From positions 992,001-1,056,000 of the forward strand of contig JAUTDP010000012.1 in NCBI GenBank assembly GCA_033439795.1: a stretch of DNA of 64,000 nucleotides. The letters are read 5' to 3'. Below, piece by piece: positions 48,211-58,501 of this stretch. A program made the translations under genes and the position numbers. The stretch comes from Sordaria brevicollis. Its lineage: Eukaryota > Ascomycota > Sordariomycetes > Sordariales > Sordariaceae. Position 1 is the stretch's first letter, and every line of letters begins with the position of its first letter. Under the pieces are notes generated by a model. The model did not search any database. It worked only from the letters and a program-made list of their open reading frames with translations, and had not been told where the DNA came from.

Positions 48211-50715
48211 ATGTCTTCTTCACTTCCTCTCAAGACCCGCATCTCCCCTCCTTTGGGCGCCGGTCCCTCTCTCGCCGAAGGTGGTGATCATCTTCCCGGC
48301 AATCTCACTTCGGCTCTTGAGTATGCCTCCAAGAGACTCCAGAGGAAAGGAGCAAAGTTCACTCTCCTGGTTATCCGCAAGGACTACCAGCTTCCGACCT
48401 CTCCACTCGGCTCTCCATCTGCCGGGTCTTTTTCATGCGGTAGCACTCCTTCCTCTTCGACTTCAAACTCGGTAGCCAGCACTCCAGCCAAGCCAACCTT
48501 TGCTCACGCTTTCAAGCAATTTGTCCGTGGTGACACCGGTCCCATCAAAGAGAGAGTAATCAACATCAACACCGACTATCGCTATGGAGCAACCTCACCC
48601 ACGTTCTCCGAAGCCTCCCTCACTTCCGCCTCGACAGCATCAACAGTCGACTCCGTCTTCACCAATCACCGCGGCCGAGTTGGAGGGTCACGATGGCCAC
48701 TCAGCCCTGGTGCTCAACAAGCACCCTCAGTTCCCCTAACACCAGCCACACCTTCTTACTCCATCAGTTCATCGATGGCCGCCGGTGATGCCAACATCAA
48801 TACCTGCCTTCCCAGCGCCGGTCTCCACGCGACCCGCGGCTTCGGACCCGCCCTCTTACAAATCCCTTCCTCGCCAACTGCCTCAGACTTCGGCATCCGC
48901 CTCATCCACGCCATCCCGCTCAAAGAAAAAGAAGAAAAACTCCTCTCCTCCACGCTCGAAAAAGCCGCTAAGAAATTCAACATTTCGCCTTCTTCCCTGC
49001 CCCCACCCATCCCAGCGTCCACACTCGGCTTGCCTCCCGAGCTTTTGCATCGCTCTCTCGCCCAAAACGAAGTCCTCTTCGGCCCTTCTTCTTCGTCGTC
49101 AGGAGCAGCCGGTCTCCGACTCTTGTCGCTTGACCATCTTTACACCTTCCGCTCGGCACTACAGTGCTATACCCGGACCGTTAACCACAAGCCGTCTGTC
49201 TCACGATCAATTGCGCACCGCAGGCTGGAAGATGCCGTGGATGAGTTGAGAAGGTTGGTGTTGGGTAACGGGTGCCAGAAGCTCAAGAAGAGCTGTCTTG
49301 TGAGCAACTATGCGCGGTACATGGATCCAGTTAGTGATCGGAGTTTGGAGGAGGTAGGGAGGATGTACGGACGAGCGTATGGACGAAGAGATCATAGGGG
49401 TGGGCGAGATGTGATGAGGGAGAAGGGATGGGTGGATGATACGGTTGAGAAGGTTCAGGGCGTTGAGGAGGGTGTGTTTGAGTTGATGGGCGATCTTGAG
49501 ATGCCGTTAAAGAAGGAGAAGCCGTTACCGGTTGCACCGGTTTCGAATGCGTGGGTGGGACCTTACTATTATGGGGGTGACGAGAAGGCCGTGGTGGTTG
49601 CCGAGGAGGATATTGATCTGGATGAGATCGATATGATGGACGAGATTGATCTGGAGAGCAAGTTGGAGATGGACGACATTGAGGCTTGGTACCGCAACGT
49701 TCAGATTGGTGTGGGACAGATCGGTGTGGGAAGAGAGGTGCGGATGGTCAACGTTGGGGCTCAACCACCGAGAATAGTCGCTCCTGTCTCAACCGTCGAC
49801 ATCAACCTCGACGGTGACAACGACGACAGGACCCCAACCCGTGAAGTCGAGCGCGTGGTCATCCACGAGATGCAAGAACTTCATCGCACAACTCCGCGGC
49901 TCTCTCCAGCACCTCCCGGTCGATCAGCCAGACCAAACATGCTCGCTGGACTCAAGCTCCAGACCACCTTCGACCCCAAGCCACCGAAACCATCAAAGAA
50001 GAAATCACCCCGACATCTTGCTCCTCCCAGCCCAGCCCGCAAGTCCGAGCTCGAACTGACCACCCCCATCCGTGTCCAACGCACTTTGGCCAAGATGGAA
50101 CTCGAACTCGTCATCCCGCCCACCAAGCCCAAGCGCGGCGGTTTCATCTACAACAACCTCTCTCCCCTCGAGAAATCACCAAAATCCCAAACCTCATCAC
50201 CCGCAACCGTCGTTCACGGTCAACGATCCCCATCCTCCCCCGACAGCAATTCGCCCGCAACAGTCGTCAACACCCAATCCCCTTCCTCCTCATCTTCCCC
50301 ATCATCATCCTCATCCTCGGAAGAAGAACATACCGCCCGCCCCCTCGACTCCCTCGACTCACCCCGAACTGCCCTCACAGCAACAACCAGAATCAACATC
50401 TGGCTCCCCCACTCCTCCGGCAACACGCTAGACGAGATCTTGCACACCTCCAAAAGCGCCAACTTCCCGCCCAATCTTCTGGCTGGCTTTGGCTCGGACT
50501 CTGAGGGAAACGACTCGGACTTGGACTCGGATAACGAGAGACCTGTGCAGATTTCCCCGGGGGGTGGACGGTATAATCGGTTTGGAAACAGACTGGGACC
50601 GTTGACGCCGAATGGGTATGATGATATTAGCCCGATTACGAGAGGGGAGTGGGGGTTTTTGATGGGTGTTGGTGGTGGTGCTGGTGGTGGTGGTGCTGGG
50701 TTGGGGGTGGGTTGA
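48211..50715 (+). CDS. Unrecognised 834-residue fungal protein
   Basis: One long exon runs from ATG at 48211 (context CAAAG-ATG-TC) to TGA at 50713-50715. I cannot name a family with confidence. Two segments look conserved and folded. The first, about residues 30-60, includes SALEYASKRLQRKGAKFTLL, a helix followed by a beta strand. The second, about residues 300-400, is helical and includes DHLYTFRSALQCYTRTVNHK. Between and after them lie long Ser/Pro/Thr-rich disordered stretches, an acidic segment (about 465-495) and a Ser/Asp-rich C-terminus ending in a Gly run. There is no signal peptide or transmembrane helix. It is probably a cytoplasmic or signalling-related protein restricted to filamentous ascomycetes, which is inference. 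Confidence 0.7.
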   Translation: MSSSLPLKTRISPPLGAGPSLAEGGDHLPGNLTSALEYASKRLQRKGAKFTLLVIRKDYQLPTSPLGSPSAGSFSCGSTPSSSTSNSVASTPAKPTFAHAFKQFVRGDTGPIKERVININTDYRYGATSPTFSEASLTSASTASTVDSVFTNHRGRVGGSRWPLSPGAQQAPSVPLTPATPSYSISSSMAAGDANINTCLPSAGLHATRGFGPALLQIPSSPTASDFGIRLIHAIPLKEKEEKLLSSTLEKAAKKFNISPSSLPPPIPASTLGLPPELLHRSLAQNEVLFGPSSSSSGAAGLRLLSLDHLYTFRSALQCYTRTVNHKPSVSRSIAHRRLEDAVDELRRLVLGNGCQKLKKSCLVSNYARYMDPVSDRSLEEVGRMYGRAYGRRDHRGGRDVMREKGWVDDTVEKVQGVEEGVFELMGDLEMPLKKEKPLPVAPVSNAWVGPYYYGGDEKAVVVAEEDIDLDEIDMMDEIDLESKLEMDDIEAWYRNVQIGVGQIGVGREVRMVNVGAQPPRIVAPVSTVDINLDGDNDDRTPTREVERVVIHEMQELHRTTPRLSPAPPGRSARPNMLAGLKLQTTFDPKPPKPSKKKSPRHLAPPSPARKSELELTTPIRVQRTLAKMELELVIPPTKPKRGGFIYNNLSPLEKSPKSQTSSPATVVHGQRSPSSPDSNSPATVVNTQSPSSSSSPSSSSSSEEEHTARPLDSLDSPRTALTATTRINIWLPHSSGNTLDEILHTSKSANFPPNLLAGFGSDSEGNDSDLDSDNERPVQISPGGGRYNRFGNRLGPLTPNGYDDISPITRGEWGFLMGVGGGAGGGGAGLGVG

Positions 50716-53700
50716 TGAGGAGGGCGGGGGTTGAGGCTTTGTAGTTTGCTTGCGAATGTTGTTCTTTGGAGTGTAAAGGGAAGTTTGGAGTTTTTGACAT
50801 TTCTTGGTGTGTTTTCGATTAATTCTGCGTCTGGCAGATTGGAGAGACAGGTAATGATGACTATTCTTTGGATTCTTACTATCGTTATTTGATACCATTC
50901 ATGAATATTTAACTTTTTGTGTTTTACATCTTGATGACCGAGCGAGTATGGCTTGTGTGAAGCTGTAGGTGTTGTTTGACTTCATTTCAAATGTATCTAC
51001 TGACACTGCTAGCAAACTCCAGTTGTGCGAAGTCACCAATTCTGTTATGTTTATTCGTTCTTCCTCAGAGGGGTCAAACGGTGATGAAAGACACTTGAGG
51101 ATCAAGGAACAAAAAGAAGGCTGTAAAGGGGAAAAAGGAAGGAAGGAAGCAGAATTGGCAAAAGACACAACACAACCACGGTTCGAACGCATGACCTTTT
51201 GCTTCTCACCCTATCCCTTCCGTATTCTTCGAAACATGTAGTACGGGAATATTACTTGAATAAAAAAAAGAAAAAGAAAAAAGAAGTACCAACAACCGCT
51301 CGAACCGAGTTGGCATCCCAGTTACCCTCGCAGCACCCCTTATTTTTTAGATTTTGCTAAATTTTTACCTTCTTCTGTCGCTGCAAATTCTAACAGATCC
51401 CACCTGTGCTTTGCACTTAAGGTAGGACGCGGTCTACGATGATGGAGCGCTCTTTGGGCTACTTGAATGTACATCATTACACGTTCCCGAACCGACAGGT
51501 GATTTTAAGTTTTGGGGTGTTGCGCCGGTGACCGTTACGCCATACTCGACCCAAGCGGTTGTTGGTGACTGGAGGTGCTAACAGTGCTTCTTATAAACCC
51601 GTTAGGGGTAGGGGGTCTGGGCTGCCCCTGGCTGGGCCGTTTCTATGCTGATCTGCGGCTGTGGTGGATGGGATGGGATGGGATGAAGGAAGGAAGGAAG
51701 GAAGGAAGGAAGGAGAGGCGGCCGCATCACCCTTTCTTTTTCATGTGACAATTGTCTAAGTGGCTCTCCTATCCTCATGTTCTCCTCGTTCACAACCGCG
51801 GTAAAATTTTTGGAACGAACCTCGCAGTCCGTCGGAGTTCGATTTGTTACTCAGAGGTCCAAGTCTTTAACTTTCAATCTCCGGAGTTTATCTTGCCATT
51901 CAGCGATTTAGTCTAGAAGTTCCACTCTCCATCCCATCATAAAAATTGGTTGTTCTCCTTAACTTCTTACTTTATCACGATATCAGACGCCTTTATAGAC
52001 ATCACAAGATGGTTCCCGGCAATGATGACTCTCTTATTCCTTTACCACTCCTTAGGCACTTCTTCCACATTCGTGATGCTTCTTAGCTGTCCTTGAATCA
52101 CACTTCACATCCCTCCATCTTCGCCCAAGCCCAGGTTCTCATCCTCTCAAGTCAAAGCATCTCGTCTCTATCTATCTCCACGATATCAACTCCCCATCCA
52201 ACAACAACAACCCCCAAACCCGTGATCAGAACCTGCATCAGACTCTGCGATAGTGGCACACACAGCCACGAACAACATCCCAACCCAGCATACATATGTA
52301 GGTACGCACTGCGGACTACACAGCGCAGCACACCCATTTTGCGAGCGCCGACGCTTTGGACATGTTAGAAAGACGTAAGTGTGCGTAGGGCTTGCGTCTA
52401 GACAGCATGCGACCACTTACCCCCCCGCCGAAACCGCGATATTCCAGACGTCCGCCCATTGAGATGCTCTTGGGACACTCACCTTCTTGACAGCCAAAAC
52501 GGTGTTAAACTGATTCAAAAATTTGGCAAAACAAATTTTTGGAAGCATTAAGAACGGTATTGGGGTTGAATTTCCTCAAGTTACCCCTTTGTCAGCGTTT
52601 TGGGTTGCGCTTTCTCATCTCATCTTGGTCACTCCCCAGGGCAGCGGGACTTCCAGCAACACCAATGCAAGGATCACGCATTACAGGCAGGTCTGGGCTT
52701 CACATGGCACATCCGACTCCCGTCAATGCCAACGACCAGATCCTACGAACATTCCATTGTAACAGGCTGAACTGGTTTCAAGACTTTCAACTTTCACGAA
52801 GGGGTTCATCCCTTCAAAAATGAACCAAAAAGATGATTCCTCAGACCGGAAGGTCAACGATGGAAGAACACAATGGAAGAGGAAAAGGCGTTGTCGGCGT
52901 CGGGTGGCTCGGTGCCAGCGCCGCATCCGAATATGTGACAAATGCGGTTGGAGTGCAGTCGCAAAAGCGCAGAGCGTCGTCCTGCATCGCCGATGCGCTG
53001 CTTGGGATGATCCACCAACCGCTGGGTAGAGGTAGGAAAGTTGGTAGTGCATGCAGAGCCGGAGTAACAAAAGTAGGTACCGTAAGCACCAAGTATATAT
53101 AGAGGTGTACATGCTCTCAGTTAATACCTCACACGATCGGAACTCTTGCATGAACATTCTTGGAGCTGTCATGCAGCAGGGGCCCTGTTTGGGTTTAGCT
53201 CGGCCAAGTTGTCGATGACGCTCTTTTGGTCCAATTGGTAAGCGACACAGCCAACTTCCCATCCGACCTCTGAATACGAAGGCATTGGGCAATCGATCAG
53301 AAACTCGTGATCACTCACCGTTAACCTTGTTTGCTATAATGTGATTCCGGAGTCAGTTTGTATGATTAGGAAGAACATGATGCACGAAAGGTAGCGGGAA
53401 GCTTTGAAGTTGGTGTATGAAGATTGTATTAAGCTTGGTCAAATTAACTCCTTTACTTTCTCCAACCCAAAAAAAATGGAAAATCCCATCCATAATTCCA
53501 TTATCATTCATCAACATCGAACCATAGCTAAGCATAGCAAAGCGTCGAAACACCCATTGTGGGCAGGGGAATCTTTTGTAACGAAAATCATGTAGTTGAA
53601 ACCCTTGCGGAGGGCACTTGTCATATATGTCGTGTGTTGTTCTTGTTGTACAGACAACCCCGGAACTCGTGGCTGTCGAAACCACATGGCTATCCATAAA

Positions 53701-53792
53701 TCCTAGATGTCCATGTTCATGGAGCACAACCGAGCTCCGTGGCTGAGCCTCTTAGGCCATCCTCACACTTGACTTCAGTTTCAGAAGTACAT
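50716..53792. other. Spacer between the 48211 gene and the GPI-protein gene
   Basis: These 3.1 kb contain simple repeats at 51666-51713 and an A/G-rich tract at 51259-51290. On the minus strand at 53169-53319 there is a weak candidate for a small spliced coding exon pair, described in the findings. Nothing else is assigned. Confidence 0.4.
51666..51713. repeat. (GGATG)4 followed by (AAGG)7
   Basis: Four GGATG units at 51666-51685 run directly into seven AAGG units at 51686-51713. This compound microsatellite is purine-rich on the plus strand. Confidence 0.95.
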
Positions 53793-54321
53793 TTAGAGGT
53801 TGGCAACGACGGCAGCACCACCGAAGAGGGCACCCATGGCGATAGCACCGGTCTTGGCGGGAGCGGCAGGGTTGCTGGTGACGGAGCTAGCAATAGAGCC
53901 AGCCTTGCTAGTGATAGACTCGATCTTGGAGGCGGCGCTGCTCTGGAGGTTGCCGATGGCAGAGGTGATGGAAGCGCGGTCGTCGCCAGTGGCGGTGGAG
54001 AGCTTAGACTCGAGAGAGGCAATGTCAGAAGCAACGCTGCTGGTGACAGAGGCAGCGGCAGAGCCAGCGCTGGAAGAGATGGAGGCGACCCTGGAGCTGA
54101 CGGAGGAAGAGATAGAGGCAGCAGCAGAGGTCTGAGAAGCGATGTTGGAGGTGACGCTGTCAGAGGCGGAGGCAATAGCCGAGGAGGCAGACTGGGGGAT
54201 GGAGTTCTGGGCCTGTATTTCTCATGTGGTTAGCAACCGAAAGGACTCAAAATGGTGTTGACGAGTAAGAACGTACAAGAGCCAGAGGAGCGACGGCGAG
54301 GAGGACAGCGGAGAACTTCAT
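53793..54321 (-). CDS. Small secreted Ser/Ala-rich protein, probably GPI-anchored
   Basis: Two exons, 54277-54321 and 53793-54212, give 154 residues. The intron has a GTACGT donor and an ATACAG acceptor. Exon 1 encodes a classical signal peptide (MKFSAVLLAVAPLALAQ), with cleavage expected near residue 16-18. The mature part is about half Ser and Ala in repeated SVTSNIAS/SAASKIES-type units with few aromatic residues and no cysteine. The end is TGAIAMGALFGGAAVVANL, a hydrophobic tail after a small-residue region, as in GPI-attachment signals. This is the common layout of small fungal cell-wall or membrane-anchored proteins. The regular coding of Ser/Ala units suggests expansion by repeat. No enzymatic role is suggested. 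Codon use is strongly C-biased, consistent with high expression. Confidence 0.85.
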
Positions 54322-57300
54322 TTTGATGGTTGTGGTTTGGTTTTGTTGGTGATTATTGTTGGTTGTATGGTATTAAGCGAGCGTTGCTCTTGGGTATTTC
54401 GACGCGAGGAAATGTGAAATGGGTATCTTTGGGTTGTTGAGTTGTGGAACGTAAGAGAGAAGCGGAAAGAGAAGAAGAGACAAATACTTATATCGGAGGG
54501 AAGCAGACGCAAGCAAGGATGAGGGGCAAGGGTGGGTGCAAGGCAGGAGCTCAGCAGGGCAGTGGGCAGTGGGCAGGTGTGGAAGCAGCAGGACAGGCAA
54601 GGGGCAGGGCAAGGCAAACAAACCTGACCTGAGAACAGGACCTGAATCCTGGGAGCCCGTCACCACCACCATTCTCGCTCCCACCACCACCTTGACGTTT
54701 CCTTCTTTTTTGTTCCGAGCAACGGCCACGGGTGAATGAAGGAGTGAGGATCCACTCATCCACCGTTCACTGCAGGTACGTACTGTGTGCACTTGCACGC
54801 AACAACGAGGCGAAACACCGTGATGGCTGGGTGCCCGGTTTGTGGCTGGGGGGATTTGCAGTTCGGAGCTCTTACACCTGAAGTGCTCCTTCCGACGATC
54901 TCACGGCGAGGGAGTCTAGGGAGGTACGGGTCTGCATAGCATCACACCACGTTCACCTGGCAGTCACTTAGATAGTAGCCGCGGTCTTCTTAAATCCGTT
55001 GCCCTGGCCCATCGTCGATGCCTTCCCAGCTCTGGTCCTCTGGATACCTGCCCGGGTGGAAGTTGAATCCATCCTCTCTCGCACCTTCCCTTTTCCCCCA
55101 GGATGTGTCCTGGACTCCTGCCACGGCCCGCTTTTGAAACAGTGACGAGCGAATCAGCAGTGTTGTACAAGGCGAAATCCAAACCTGCATGGTGCGTGGT
55201 GGTCCAGGGGCAGTTAAGGCCGGCTTGGGGCTCTAGGGGCTTCTTCGTTGTCGTCGTTGCTGGGTCGACGTTGCCGGGGGCTTGCTGTGTCTTGTGAGTT
55301 GTGGGGTTTCCTCCAATCAATGATTTCCCGGGCATGTGTCCAGCACTGGACGCCTTGAATGTCATCCTTTCTTTTCTCGCCCGAGCCGCCAGTATGTCAT
55401 CCCAAGTTTTTTGCTTTGAGTTTTGACACGGGGAACGACGTTCGGACGGGCCCTTACTGCAGCACGTACTGCACTGCCTTGTAAGTCCCTGCTTGACTCC
55501 CAAAATATCAATATCTCCATACCAAAGCAAAACAAACAAAGGCCGTCGTCCATGGCCATCTCGTCATCAAGGAATGGGCCAGACCTGGGAGGACGGCAGT
55601 GTCAGCCATCTCGATGGAATTCCCTTGGACCACAGCTCGGAGCTTGGCCTTGCTGGGCATTGAACTTTCCACGGACGTCGTCATGATTGCGCCAGAAGCA
55701 CCAAGAATTGTGGAGTGTTACAATGAGCGAACCAACCAAAATCTGTCGTTGCAGCCATGCGCATCCACACTTGACCGCACCCCCTGGTCGAGCCGCGCCC
55801 GCCCTCCATCCCGACCAAGTGTGGGGAAAAGCGGCTCCAACCATCCACTCAAACGCCGGAAAATCCGGCACACGGGTTCCACGGCATGACGGTCTGGGGT
55901 GTGGCTGCAGTGGAGGCACTCGTTTTCGACCTCTTTTGGGCCTTTCTTCATTCTTTGCCCTGTTCACAACTTCCACTTTACCAATTGGCGAATCTCTACA
56001 TTTGTCTGCTCGTGTTCAATCTGTTCCCCTTTATTGCTTGCGTGGGAAGAGTAGTTATGGTAACGTAAACACTGGTTGCACAACATATCCATCGTCTTTA
56101 TTGCGGCTTCGCACTTATTCTCACATCCAGCACTCTCACCACTTTTGATGGTAGGCAGCTCCTCTTCTTTGGAATCCCGTCTCTCGATCAAACTTCATAT
56201 ACTCGAGGTCCACCGCTCATCTTCGCCAACGTCGAGAACCATTCAAGGGCCGAAATCAATGCACGGAATTATCAAAAAAAGCAATTGCAGGTTCGGAAAA
56301 GCATGTGTTTCAACCCCTTGCAGTTGAGCATGAACCCACTGATAGACCCTTGGGACTTGATGGTCCCCGAGAGCCCAGGTCAGTGCCCAGGCCCATCTGA
56401 TGTTGTCCAAACTCCAAATCTCGAATGAGGGAACGATTCTTGTAAGACCGGCCCTATTCTCTTTCATCACTCATCTCGGACCTCAACCGATTTCTCATGT
56501 TGCCTCGCATTGGAAATCATCCTCCACAACTCACGCCGCTCGGGAAAACGCCCCCAAGATAGCAATTACAGATGGGTGATCACGGCTTGGTGTCTGCCTT
56601 TCTTTCATTGTCGTGGACGTCAACGACTTTTCAGTAAAAGCCATGCGAGATCTTCCACCTTGATTTTCAGTATCCTTTTCCCTCGTTTTTTATTTCCCAT
56701 CGTTTTATCATTCCCGGCCCGGGGTCCGTCTCGTCGGAGGTGTCCATCAAAAACGGCTCCCGCGCCCGCTGACCTGACGCTAGGCGCAAATTCGGCTAGT
56801 GTCGCTCCACTCCTCCGCCGTCGAACGAGTGGGCAATTCTCGCGAATTCTGTTCCCCAGTCGATGACATCACCGCTTACTGTGCCTGCGTTCAAGTTGTT
56901 TGCTTGGCTGATGCAGTCCAAGAAAAGAAACGAGCTGACCGAGTGAGCCCGGAGAAAGGACGAGGCAAAAGCGAGTGTTTTGAATCAATCCGAGCGGGCT
57001 TCTTTTACAATCTCCGTAGCCGTTCGTATCTTTTTGGCCAGATTCCGACATTTCTTCCAGTGTTTGCTTTCTGTCTCACTTCATCCGTTCGGTGAGTGCA
57101 CGGACCGGACCACGCCAGCTGTCAGCCGCCGGTCGTTTACGAAAAGCATGATCATTTGCCAGACACCCAACGACACTCTCTCGCAGTCGTACAAGAGCAT
57201 ATGGAATGGCTTCAATCTTGACGCTGAAATCCATTTGGACTTGAAATCCATTTTGACTTAAAATCAATTTCATTCGGCGGCCGTTTCTCAAGTGTTCGGC

Positions 57301-58501
57301 TTTTTGCTTGCAAAATAAGACCTTTGTTATGGTTGAATCCTCCGGACACTTCAAACTTTACAACCTCCTATTGCCAATTCCCGGCACACGGTTCCATTTT
57401 CAACTCGCATTTCAACCACGATAGCCTCACGAATGGTTCCGAAGATCTCATACCATGTGCCACCTCCATAAGGCAGAAAGCCAAGCAAACATCCGCCAGC
57501 AGATCACCACATACTGTAGGATTTTTTTTTTTACCACATGCTGGGACGTACACAAGCCTGTCAGTAACAGACTTCGGCCTGATGTGATACCAGAGACTGT
57601 TAGAACGGTAACGTTACACCTCCGAATAAACGTGAGAGCACTCATTGCACGGTGAGACGGTGATCCAGTGCCACAAGAACCCACACGGTGAGCGGTCGGT
57701 CTCACAAGCCCTCGGGACTTCACGTTTTGGTTTCACACAGTTGATTACTTAAACACCGAAAGGATGATACGCATGGAACACGCGCCTCTGTGGCTGAACG
57801 TGAGGCTGTGCCCCCCCTTCTGAGCTTCTGAGCCAAACAGACGTCAAAGAAGGATGTTGAAGAGGGGGGAAAACGCGCGTCATACAATCGAAGGCGAGAC
57901 CGTTATTTTTGGACATCATGTTTAGTGACACAAGATACTTGCCATCGTCGTCAGAACAATGACACTAAAATGGTTCCCTGGGTTCTTCCCAGCAAATTCC
58001 CCCGATGTCTCTTGGTGTCGGGTCGCCTTCGCCAAGTTGATGAAAGACAATGTTCAACAAATGTTACCGTTGATCACAGATGGCAATTGCTAAGAATCGC
58101 ATGTCGCAGAAGCACCAAACAGTATGAAAACGCACGAAGCCGTTGACGATCGCATGCTTTTTGCCTTTGCTTTGATTGATGGAGGACGAATTGGAAACTA
58201 AAGAGCTTGCGGCTATGTATGCACGTGTGTACACTTAGGCTCGTGGCTTCGCATGCTTACATTCCGTACAGCCGGTAGATCCTAAAGAAAAATGCGCCAA
58301 CACATCAGATGGAAGCAAAACCCTTGATGCTTAACCGGTACGTAATGGAGTTACACCTGCAGAACCCTTTGACTCTCCGGAAAGCAAACCCGCTTCCATA
58401 GCGATTGAGCCGCAATACCAAGAGGCCTCCCACTCCCGACGTCGATGGGAGACACTTTCGGCTTGGTGTGGACTTGATATGGGACTCGTGAAACTCTTCG
58501 G
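54322..58501. other. Long spacer upstream of the GPI gene and downstream of sin1
   Basis: These 4.2 kb are the largest gene-free stretch in the window. The left part is the promoter of the GPI-protein gene and the right end the sin1 3' UTR. A 17-bp tandem repeat at 57225-57272 is listed separately. No coding exon with a known domain is recognised. Confidence 0.45.
57225..57272. repeat. 17-bp tandem repeat, about three copies
   Basis: TGAAATCCATTTGGACT is followed by TGAAATCCATTTTGACT (one difference) and then by a degenerate third copy beginning TAAAATCAATTTCATT. Confidence 0.85.

Noticed and set aside
51176..51200. GGTTCGAAC-like T-arm motif, possible tRNA
   Set aside because: No matching acceptor stem, D-arm or anticodon arm could be laid out around it on either strand.
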